From Coprobacillus sp. CAG:605 (lineage in GTDB: Bacteria > Bacillota_I > Bacilli_A > RF39 > UBA660), in contig HF998242.1 in assembly GCA_000433255.1 (NCBI GenBank), positions 1-9,628 of the forward strand: 9,628 nucleotides of DNA, in the 5' to 3' direction. The notes under the pieces are model-generated. The model did not search any database, was not told the DNA's origin, and worked only from the letters and a program-made list of their open reading frames with translations. Below, piece after piece: positions 1 to 6,800 of the stretch (positions are counted from its first letter, which is position 1; each line of letters opens with the position of its first letter). A program made the translations under genes and the position numbers.

Positions 1-216
1 GGAGCCACCGGACCAACTGGTCCAACTGGGCCACAGGGAGAAGCTGGAGTAGCCGGAGCCACAGGTTTAACTGGACCGCAAGGAGAAATAGGTCCAACCG
101 GCCCAACTGGTCCACAGGGAGCAGCTGGAGCTGCCGGAGCGACTGGTTTAACTGGTCCACAGGGAGAAACCGGTCCAACTGGTCCAACGGGACCACAAGG
201 AGAAGCTGGAGCACCG
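1..216 (+). repeat. In-frame 81-base tandem repeat in the collagen region
   Basis: Two consecutive 27-residue (nine-triplet) units lie at 55-135 and 136-216, both of the form GATGLTGPQGE-x-GPTGPTGPQG-x-AG. A third, partial unit at 1-54 matches the last 18 residues of the unit. Copies differ mainly at third codon positions and at the x residues, so the repeat is not perfect in DNA. Arrays like this change length by slippage or recombination, which alters the rod length of the protein. Confidence 0.8.
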
Positions 217-366
217 ATAAATCTAACAATAGGTAGTGTTACAAGCGCTGAGGCAGCATCAGCAACAATTACGGGGACATCTCCAAATTACGTATTAAAC
301 TTGGTGTTACCATTAGGTCCAACGGGTCCAACCGGTCCAACAGGACCAACCGGACCAACAGGTTAA
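1..366 (+). CDS. Collagen-like GPT-repeat surface protein, C-terminal part (5' end outside window)
   Basis: Frame 1 is open from the window edge to TAA at 364-366 (TAATAA) and encodes Gly-X-Y triplets throughout 1-216, rich in GPT, GPQ, GEA and GAT. Bacterial collagen-like proteins (BclA/Scl type) form triple helices on cell or spore surfaces, and the threonines of GPT triplets are known O-glycosylation sites in BclA. The triplets are interrupted at about 217-315 by a non-collagenous segment (starting INLTIGSVTSAEAA, ending YVLNLVLPL). It resembles the short beta-rich module often embedded in Firmicutes collagen-like proteins. The protein then returns to five GPT triplets plus a final Gly and stops, with no C-terminal globular domain or LPXTG anchor. 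The N-terminus, signal and anchoring are outside the window. The GC content is clearly higher than in the neighbours, largely because Gly, Pro and Ala codons dominate. A terminator follows at once, and a glycosyltransferase gene lies 80 bases downstream. Confidence 0.9.
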   Translation, partial: GATGPTGPTGPQGEAGVAGATGLTGPQGEIGPTGPTGPQGAAGAAGATGLTGPQGETGPTGPTGPQGEAGAPINLTIGSVTSAEAASATITGTSPNYVLNLVLPLGPTGPTGPTGPTGPTG

Positions 367-374
367 TAACAGTT

Positions 375-406
375 AAAGACTATTGATAATTATCGATGGT
401 CTTTTT
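375..406 (+). terminator. Rho-independent terminator of the collagen-like gene
   Basis: A 13-pair stem (375-387 with 392-404) contains two G:U pairs and an AATT tetraloop (388-391). It ends in a T run at 402-406. It sits 8 bases after the TAA stop, so it should separate the collagen transcript from the glycosyltransferase gene, fully or partly. Confidence 0.88.
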
Positions 407-446
407 ACTTTGATATTTTAATATAAATATAGTAGGTGAATTTAAT

Positions 447-1520
447 TTGAAAATATGTGTATATGCGATATGCAAAAATGAGGAAAAATTTGTTGAACGT
501 TGGTTTAATTCTGCTAAGGATGCAGATGGTATTTTTGTTTTAGATACAGGATCAACAGATAATTCTGTAAAAAAATTGAAAAAATTAGGTGTTAAAGTTA
601 AAACTAAAGAAATTATACCTTGGCGTTTTGATGATGCAAGAAATGAATCTTTAAAAATGATACCTAATGATTATGATTTATGTGTATGCTTAGATTTAGA
701 TGAAGTATTACTTCCTGGCTGGTATGAAAATTTAAAAAAAATATATAGTAATGATTATACACGAGTAAGATATATTTATAATTGGGCATTAGATATAGAT
801 AATAAGCCTGTAGTATGGTTTTATGGGGATAAAATACATAGAAGAAATGGGTTTACTTGGATTAATCCGGTTCATGAGGTTTTAAAATGTGATGATGATG
901 AAAAAATGCTTTCTACTGATAAAGTTATTATAAATCATTATCCAGATAGTAAAAAAAGTAGAAGTAGTTATCTTCCTTTGTTAGAATTAGCTACAAAAGA
1001 AAATCCATTAAATGATCGTAGTATGCATTATTTAGGAAGAGAATATATGTATTATAAAAGATGGAATGATGCGATTGATACATTAGAAAAACATTTAAGA
1101 TTAAAGAGTGCAACTTGGTTAGATGAAAGATGTGCTTCTATGCGCTTTATTGCAAGATGTTATAAAAATCTAAATAGGATAGATGAAGCAATTATGTGGG
1201 CGGATAAAGCTATAAAAGAAGCTCCATATCTTAGAGATGGATATATGGAAAAAGCATTAATAACTTATGATAATAAGGATTTTATAAATACTGAAATATT
1301 ATGTAAAAAAGCATTAAAAATTAATATAAAGACTGGTACTTATATTAATGAAATTTTTACAAGAGATTTATATATATATGATATTTTATCTATTACTTGT
1401 TTTTATAATAAGAAATATCGTTTGGCTTTAATATATATTAATAAAGCATTAAAGTTAGATCCTGATAATAAAAGATTAATTGCTAATAAAAAAATAATTC
1501 AGAGTATAAATAAAAAATAG
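447..1520 (+). CDS. Family 2 glycosyltransferase with C-terminal TPR region
   Basis: A GT-A fold glycosyltransferase of the GT2 type, predicted to move a sugar from a nucleotide-sugar donor onto an acceptor in the cytoplasm. The first ~100 residues carry the family signals: KNEEKFVERW near 10-19, the nucleotide-binding LDTGSTDNS at 32-40, PWRFDDARN at 58-66, and the metal-binding DxD motif LDLDE (D83, D85). Residues from about 165 to the end are helical TPR-like repeats, for example DEAIMWADKAIKEAP and ALIYINKALKLDPDN. Such tails commonly bind a protein acceptor, and the same general architecture is found in peptide glycosyltransferases. No signal peptide or membrane segment is visible. The start is TTG at 447, chosen because AGGTGA lies 7 bases upstream and MKICVYAICKNEE is a typical GT2 beginning. 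No strong promoter was found upstream, so read-through from the collagen gene is possible. Glycosylation of the neighbouring GPT-rich protein is inferred from context only. Confidence 0.85.
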   Translation: MKICVYAICKNEEKFVERWFNSAKDADGIFVLDTGSTDNSVKKLKKLGVKVKTKEIIPWRFDDARNESLKMIPNDYDLCVCLDLDEVLLPGWYENLKKIYSNDYTRVRYIYNWALDIDNKPVVWFYGDKIHRRNGFTWINPVHEVLKCDDDEKMLSTDKVIINHYPDSKKSRSSYLPLLELATKENPLNDRSMHYLGREYMYYKRWNDAIDTLEKHLRLKSATWLDERCASMRFIARCYKNLNRIDEAIMWADKAIKEAPYLRDGYMEKALITYDNKDFINTEILCKKALKINIKTGTYINEIFTRDLYIYDILSITCFYNKKYRLALIYINKALKLDPDNKRLIANKKIIQSINKK

Positions 1521-1543
1521 GTAAGTCCTATTTATTTATTACT
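1511..1543. terminator. Weak bidirectional terminator between converging genes
   Basis: A 7-pair stem (1515-1521 with 1527-1533) has a 5-base TAAGT loop. It is flanked by an A-rich tract on the left and a T-rich tract (TTTATTTATTA) on the right, so it could stop transcription from both sides. The glycosyltransferase stop codon is in the left arm and the RHH-gene stop codon is in the right arm. The stem is short and AT-rich, hence moderate confidence. Confidence 0.45.
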
Positions 1544-1716
1544 TTTTCTTTCTTATCTTCTTCAATACTTTTTAGAGCATATTCGCAAGCTAATATTACA
1601 AATCTACTAAATGTTATATCTTCTCCTACAATAGCACTTTCTATTCTGGCAACTAAATCAGTTGGAAATCTAACGGTTTTGTTGTCGGTTTCTTTTTTCG
1701 ATATCTTAAATGACAT
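1528..1716 (-). CDS. Small ribbon-helix-helix (CopG/Arc-like) DNA-binding protein
   Basis: A 62-residue protein with the layout of a MetJ/Arc/CopG-type repressor. It has a basic lead, a short strand with alternating side chains (KTVRFP, about 13-18), helix A (DLVARIESAI, 20-29), a turn, and helix B (TFSRFVILACEYALKSIEE, 35-53). Members of this fold dimerise through the strand and bind short palindromes. The start ATG is supported by AGGAGGT (minus strand, bases 1727-1721) four bases upstream. It is the last gene of a minus-strand pair, 84 bases downstream of the XRE gene, with a perfect palindrome in that gap. No toxin gene is adjacent, so an antitoxin role is unsupported. It may be an autoregulator or a remnant of a mobile element. 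The fold call is by pattern only. Confidence 0.75.
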   Translation of the reverse strand: MSFKISKKETDNKTVRFPTDLVARIESAIVGEDITFSRFVILACEYALKSIEEDKKEKVINK

Positions 1717-1724
1717 AGTAACCT

Positions 1725-1756
1725 CCTAATAAAATGATATTACATTTTGTATTAGG
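1725..1756 (-). promoter_or_regulatory. Hairpin in the RHH-gene leader, touching its ribosome binding site
   Basis: Outer arms 1725-1731 and 1750-1756 are exact inverted repeats (CCTAATA / TATTAGG). Inner arms 1732-1736 and 1743-1747 also pair (AAATG / CATTT), with a 2-base bulge and a 6-base loop. On the minus-strand RNA, the 3' arm includes the AGG end of the AGGAGG ribosome binding site, so folding would partly hide it. It could instead be a DNA operator. No experimental support is possible from sequence alone. Confidence 0.4.
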
Positions 1757-1763
1757 AAAACAT

Positions 1764-1778
1764 ATTGCAATTTGCAAT
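1764..1778. promoter_or_regulatory. Perfect 15-base palindrome, candidate operator
   Basis: ATTGCAA-T-TTGCAAT is a perfect inverted repeat around a single central base. It lies 48 bases upstream of the RHH gene start and 23 bases past the end of the XRE gene. Its place between two DNA-binding protein genes makes autoregulatory binding by one of them plausible. Which protein binds is inference. Confidence 0.5.
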
Positions 1779-1800
1779 GCTAGATTAAGATAAAATATAA

Positions 1801-2253
1801 TTATTTATTGAGATATTTAGTACTGGTACGTCCTAGAATGTAGTCTATTGAGTAGTTGGTTAGGGTACATAGACTTAGGAGAGTTTCACTATTGATTAGG
1901 TTTTCTCCTCTTTCGTAAGCCGCAAAGGCAGAGTAGGAACAGTTTAGTTTTTTGCCTATTTCTCTTAGTGTTAGATAGAGTTCACTACGGGCTTCTTTTA
2001 TTCTTTTACCTATTTTTATTAAATCTATTTTAGTTGGAGTTTTGATTTCTATTTTATAGGGACTTAAGTCTAGTAAGTAGTCAATGTTAATTTTATAGAG
2101 ATTGGCTAATTCAATTATTCTTCTGGTAGGGATAGGTGTTTTATTATTTTCCCATTCGCTATAGTTAGAACGAGAAACATTTAAATAGGTTGCAATGTCT
2201 TTGGCTTTTAAGTCATTACTTTCTCTTATTTTATATAAGTTGTTCTTTGGCAT
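1801..2253 (-). CDS. XRE-family regulator with two HTH domains
   Basis: A 150-residue predicted transcription regulator with two lambda-repressor-like helix-turn-helix domains in tandem. Domain 1 spans about residues 5-62 (IRESNDLKAKDIATYLNVSR, then SEWENNK and INIDYLL). Domain 2 spans about 81-141 (IGKRIKEARSELYLTLREIG, then AYERGEN and SIDYILG). Both copies end in the same IDYLL/IDYIL signature, which suggests internal duplication. No sensor, peptidase or membrane domain is present. I chose the ATG at 2251-2253 rather than the GTG at 2260-2262. The GTG lies inside the AAGGTGAT ribosome binding site, which is correctly spaced for the ATG. The gene diverges from the surface-protein gene at 2364 across a 110-base shared upstream region, so it may control that gene or itself. 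The downstream RHH gene may be cotranscribed. Confidence 0.88.
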   Translation of the reverse strand: MPKNNLYKIRESNDLKAKDIATYLNVSRSNYSEWENNKTPIPTRRIIELANLYKINIDYLLDLSPYKIEIKTPTKIDLIKIGKRIKEARSELYLTLREIGKKLNCSYSAFAAYERGENLINSETLLSLCTLTNYSIDYILGRTSTKYLNK

Positions 2254-2257
2254 GATA

Positions 2258-2265
2258 ATCACCTT
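2258..2265 (-). promoter_or_regulatory. Ribosome binding site that fixes the XRE start
   Basis: AAGGTGAT on the minus strand lies 4 bases before the ATG at 2253 (6 from the AGGTG core). It contains the GTG of the longer open frame, so that GTG cannot be served by it. Confidence 0.7.
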
Positions 2266-2287
2266 AAAAATTATTGTCCCATTTAAT

Positions 2288-2316
2288 TTGATGATATTAA
2301 GAAAAGTTCTTTAAAT
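2288..2316 (+). promoter_or_regulatory. Candidate promoter of the glycine-rich surface protein
   Basis: A TTGATG -35 (2288-2293) and a TTAAAT -10 (2311-2316) are separated by 17 bases. They would start RNA near 2323, about 40 bases before the ATG. An alternative extended -10 (TGT-GATAAA, 2328-2336) lies further down. Neither is consensus; both sit in the region shared with the divergent XRE gene. Confidence 0.4.
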
Positions 2317-2363
2317 ACGCACAAAAATGTGATAAAATCTCATTAGAAAGATAGGTTAGCGGT

Positions 2364-3752
2364 ATGAATAAAAAATATATTCTTATTTTATGTATTTTAG
2401 GGGGATTACTTGGAGTTTCTTTATTAGTGGGAGTTAGTTATGCATATTATATGGTAAGCGTTTCGCAGACTAATAAGAATATTGTTAGGTCTTCTTGTTT
2501 AAACCTTTCTATTTCTAATGAAGAGAATGTAATAAAGTTAGAAAAACAAATACCTATTATGAATGAAGAAGGTAAGAAATTAACTCCTTATACTTTTACT
2601 ATTAATAATGCTTGTAGTTCTATGATGGCTTATAGTCTTAATTTGGAAGAATTAGAAGGGAGCACTCTAGCTTCTAAGTATATTATGACAATGGTTAATG
2701 ATAAGAGTTATGTTAATATGGCAAGTCTTTCTAGCACAGATAATTATTATGCTAATTCAGTGGAATCCAGAGTGTTGGTTACGGGAAGTCTAGGAGCAAA
2801 TGCCAGTGTTGATTATTCATTAAGATTGTGGATGGATGAAGACACGCCGTTAACTAGTGAGGCGATGAATAAATCTTTTAGATCTAAGGTTGTAGTGGTT
2901 GCAACACCTACCAATACAGTTGATTTTGATTATACTGGTACTGAGCAAGTATTCACTGCTCCATCTGATGGTAAATACAAAATAGAATTATGGGGAGCAC
3001 AGGGTGGTAGTGATTATTCTGGCGTTAAGGCTAGTTTAGGTGGCTATGTATCTGGAAATATTCTTTTAAAAGCCCAGGAAAAACTATATGTATATGTTGG
3101 TGAGAGTCCAAGATATGGAAGCATGTCTTGTTATGAGAGTAATCCCAATACTGCTTTTAATAGTAGCCATTTTGGAACCTGTGCTGTTGGTGGAGGTGCA
3201 ACTGATGTGAGAACAGCAATTGGTAGTGATTGGGATGATTTTAACAGCTTGAAATCTAGAATTATGGTAGCCGGTGGTGGCGGCGGCGGTATTTATATTG
3301 GAAATGGAGGTGCTAGTGGTGGATTAATTGGATATCCCGGTATTGGTTTTAATTCAACAGTATCATATTCTATAGGTGCAGGTGGCACACAGAATAGTAG
3401 TAGTTTTGGCAAATCGTTAGAAGCAACAACAATGGGTGGTGGTGGTTATTATGCTGGAAATTTTGGCTCTGGAGCCAATGCTGGCGGTGGGTCTTCTTTT
3501 ATTTCTGGACATGATGGGTGCGACGCTATAAAAGAAGAAAGCACAGAAAACAATATAATTCATACTGGCCAAAGTGTTCATTATTCTGGAATGCATTTTA
3601 CGGATACCGTTATGATAGATGGAGAAGGATATAAATGGACAACCGAAAAGGGAGAATATACTGGAATGCCTAGTCATGACGGAGCTGGAACAATGAAAGG
3701 CAATGCGGGCAATGGCTATGCTAGAATAACATACATAGGAAATGACAAGTAG
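2364..3752 (+). CDS. Surface protein: TasA/camelysin-like N-terminus plus ALK/LTK-type glycine-rich domain
   Basis: A 462-residue predicted extracytoplasmic protein. Residues 5-24 form one hydrophobic segment ending SYA-YY (25-29), giving a signal peptide or an N-terminal membrane anchor. Residues ~28-185 look like the TasA/camelysin-type modules of Firmicutes surface proteins (a PYTFTINNACSS segment near 75-86; C45 and C84 could pair). From 187 to the end is the glycine-rich domain found in bacterial surface proteins and, in animals, in the ALK and LTK receptors. It opens with FDYTGTEQVFTAPSDGKYKI and ELWGAQGG, continues with RIMVAGGGGGG, GGGGYYAGN and AGGGSSFISGHDGC, and closes with GNGYARITYIG. 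No LPXTG motif is seen, so retention would rely on the N-terminal segment. The start ATG has only a weak ribosome binding site (AGG at 2353-2355). The role is probably surface display, adhesion or matrix; the ligand is unknown. A terminator overlaps its stop. Confidence 0.82.
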   Translation: MNKKYILILCILGGLLGVSLLVGVSYAYYMVSVSQTNKNIVRSSCLNLSISNEENVIKLEKQIPIMNEEGKKLTPYTFTINNACSSMMAYSLNLEELEGSTLASKYIMTMVNDKSYVNMASLSSTDNYYANSVESRVLVTGSLGANASVDYSLRLWMDEDTPLTSEAMNKSFRSKVVVVATPTNTVDFDYTGTEQVFTAPSDGKYKIELWGAQGGSDYSGVKASLGGYVSGNILLKAQEKLYVYVGESPRYGSMSCYESNPNTAFNSSHFGTCAVGGGATDVRTAIGSDWDDFNSLKSRIMVAGGGGGGIYIGNGGASGGLIGYPGIGFNSTVSYSIGAGGTQNSSSFGKSLEATTMGGGGYYAGNFGSGANAGGGSSFISGHDGCDAIKEESTENNIIHTGQSVHYSGMHFTDTVMIDGEGYKWTTEKGEYTGMPSHDGAGTMKGNAGNGYARITYIGNDK

Positions 3753-3773
3753 AAAGATGATACTTGTCATTTT
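3740..3773 (+). terminator. Terminator overlapping the surface-protein stop codon
   Basis: A perfect 12-pair stem (3740-3751 with 3761-3772, AAATGACAAGTA / TACTTGTCATTT) has a 9-base loop and a short TTTT end. The TAG stop (3750-3752) lies at the top of the left arm. The T run is short, so some read-through into addA is possible. Confidence 0.78.
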
Positions 3774-3777
3774 AAAA

Positions 3778-3806
3778 TTGTAATAAATAGAGAAATGATA
3801 TAAAAT
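3778..3806 (+). promoter_or_regulatory. Candidate addA promoter
   Basis: TTGTAA (3778-3783), 17 bases, then TAAAAT (3801-3806): four and five matches to the vegetative -35 and -10 hexamers. RNA would start about 20 bases before the strong GGGAGG ribosome binding site (3824-3829), which is 5 bases from the ATG. It lies just after the previous terminator, as expected for a new transcription unit. Confidence 0.6.
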
Positions 3807-3834
3807 AGAATTACGTGATTAATGGGAGGTATAT

Positions 3835-6800
3835 ATGCCTAAATGGACAGAAGAGCAAACACAAGCAATATATAAAAAAGGAAAAAATATAATAGTATCT
3901 GCAGGAGCTGGATCTGGTAAAACCGCTGTACTTTCACAAAGGGTATTAGAACATGTGAAATCAGGAATAAATATAGATGAGTTATTAATCTTAACATTTA
4001 CTAATGCTGCAGCTCAAGAAATGAAAGAAAGAATAAGAAAGAAAATTAAAGAAGTACCTGAACTAAAAGATCAATTAGATAAAATAGATATAGCTTATAT
4101 AACTACATTTGATGCTTATTCTTTATCGCTAGTAAAAAAATATCATGATTATTTAAATATATCTAATAAAATTAATATTATAGATAATAGTATTATGACA
4201 ATTGAAAAAGAACAAATATTAGAAGAAATATTTTTAGAATACTATGAGAGTAAGAATGAAAAGTTTTTGAAATTAATTAATGATTTTTGTTTAAAAGATG
4301 ATAGTGAGATTAAGAGAGCTATTCTAACTTTAAATAATAAGTTAGATAATAAATATGATAAAGAGAAGATATTAGATACTTATATTAATAGTTATTACCA
4401 AGATGATGTTATAGATAAGTATATTAATGAGTATATGAAATTAATTAAGAAGAAGATACATAGTATTGCAAAACAAATAGATAATTTAGGTTACTATGTA
4501 GATAGGGAGTATATAAATAAGTTATATGATGTAGTTAATCCGATATTAAATAGTAAGAGTTATGAAGAGATAAAGTTTAGTAGTGCTAACTTTGGGAGGA
4601 TGCCTATACTTAGAGGGGCTGAAGATAGTGCTAAGGTTATTAAGGATGAAATAAAGAATTTAATTAATGAATTAAGAGAACTTACTAAGTATAATAATTT
4701 AGAAAAGATAAAAAATAGTATTTATAGTACAAAAGATATTACTTATATAATTATAGAACTGGTTAAAGAGTTAGATAAAAGAGTATGCGAATATAAAAGA
4801 AAAAATAATGCTTATGAATTTGTTGATATATCAAAGATGGCAATTGGAATATTAGAAAAGTTTGAAGATATTAGAAATGATTTAAAGTGTACTTATAAAG
4901 AAATTTTGATTGATGAGTATCAAGATACTAATGATTTACAGGATATGTTTATTTCATATATAGAGAATAATAATGTATATATGGTTGGAGATATTAAACA
5001 AAGTATTTATCGATTTAGAAATGCTAATCCGATGTTATTTAAGAAAAAATATGATGCTTATACTGATGGAATACTAGGAGAAAAGATTGATTTAAACCGT
5101 AATTTTAGAAGTAGGAGTGAAGTTTTAAATAATATTAATCTTATCTTTAATTTAATAATGGATTTAGATATTGGTGGTGCTGATTATATTTTATCGCATC
5201 AAATGATATTTGGGTTAACTCCTTATAATGAACATAGTCATGAGAATTATAATATGGAAATACTTAATTATGAAGAGTTAGAAGGCAAGAATTTTACTAA
5301 GGAAGAAATTGAGATATTTACGATTGCTCAGGATATTAAGAAGAAAATTGATAATCATTATAAGATAATGGATAAAGATACGATGCAATCAAGAGAAGTT
5401 ACGTATGGGGACTTTGTTATCTTAATGGATAGGTCGACTAGTTTTAATCTTTATAAGAAAGTTTTTGAATACTTGAATATTCCACTTACGATATATCGTG
5501 ATAATACTATTTCAAACTCAGTAGATATAAGTATAATAAAGAATATTTATAATTTATTAGTGTTGATTGATAAGAAGGATTTTGGGGTAAGTTTTAGTTA
5601 TTCTTTTATGGCAGTTGCTAGATCTTATTTATTTAGAATGAGTGATAAAGAGATATTGAAGATAATTAATACTAGGGGATATGCTAGTACAAAGATATAT
5701 GAAATATGCTATAAGATAGTATGTGAAATGGATGATTTAAATAATAAAGAGATATTTGAAAGGATTATTGAAGAGTTTAAGTTTTATGAAAATAGTGTGG
5801 CTGTAGGTAATGTTTTAAATAATAGTATTACTATTTCTTCGATTGGAAAGATTGTGGATAATACAGTGTCTTTTGGGTATGGACCAGAAGAGTTTTTGGA
5901 ATACTTAAATATGGTTAGTGATAAGGGATTAGATATAAAGTTATCTTTAAATAAGGAAAGTGCTAATTCAGTTAAGATTATGACTATTCATACTTCGAAG
6001 GGGTTAGAGTATCCTATTTGTTATTTTAGTGGGCTTTATAAGAATTTTAATGTGGATGATTTAAAAAATAAATTTTATTATGATAATACTTATGGTTTTG
6101 TGGTTCCTTATATTGATAATGGTATTAAGAGTAGTATTGTTAAGACTTTGTTAAAGCAAAAGTATATGGAAGATGAGATTGCAGAGAAGTTAAGGTTGTT
6201 TTATGTTGGCTTAACTAGAGCACGTGAGGCCATGATTATGGTAGGTAGTTTTAAGAAGAATGAGTTGGCAATTAAAGATGGGGCGGTTATTAATAATGAG
6301 GCAAGACTTAAAATTAGAAATTTTGCTGATATAATTGAGGATGTTTATGATGTAGTTAAACCTTATATGAAAGATATTGATATAACAAGGATTGGTTTAA
6401 CGAAGGAATATAATTTAAGAAAGAATAAAGATTATAAAGATTTGATTGATAATAGTGGGGTTCTGGAAGTTGAAGATAGAGAGATACTAGAAGAAAAGGT
6501 TGCCTCGACAAGATATTCAAAGGCTAGTAAGAGTATTTTAAGTGTTGAAGATACAAAAAATATGGAATTTGGTAGTAGAATGCATTATTTATTAGAGATA
6601 ACTGATTTTAATAATCCTAATTATGAGGGTCTTAATGATTTTGAGAGTAGATGTATTAAGGGATTTTTAGATACAGGAATACTTAGTGGGGCAGTTAATA
6701 TATATAAAGAATATGAGTTTTTATATGAAGAGGAAGATCAGGAAAGACATGGGATAATAGATTTATTAATTATTAAAGAGAATGAATGTATTATTGTTGA

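Noticed and set aside
1..216. Short repeated blocks that could suggest a CRISPR or intergenic repeat array
   Set aside because: The repeats keep one open frame with Gly at every third residue and there are no spacers; it is collagen coding sequence.
410..427. TTGATA and TATAAA as a promoter for the glycosyltransferase
   Set aside because: The two hexamers are only 6 bases apart, so they cannot work as a -35/-10 pair; no other good pair was found.
1528..2253. RHH plus XRE pair as a toxin-antitoxin module
   Set aside because: Both are DNA-binding proteins of antitoxin type; no toxin-like gene (RelE, HigB, PIN, Fic) is adjacent.
2254..2262. GTG at 2260-2262 as the XRE start (three residues longer)
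   Set aside because: The GTG is inside the AAGGTGAT ribosome binding site that serves the ATG at 2251-2253.
2364..2400. Lipoprotein signal around C10 of the surface protein (LILC)
   Set aside because: The Cys is at the start of the hydrophobic segment, not after it, so it is not a lipobox; the SYA-YY signal or anchor is more likely.
3417..3770. 117-residue open frame on the minus strand
   Set aside because: It lies wholly against the glycine-rich coding region and its terminator, and its sequence shows no domain or ribosome binding site; it is the antisense shadow of Gly/Thr-rich codons.
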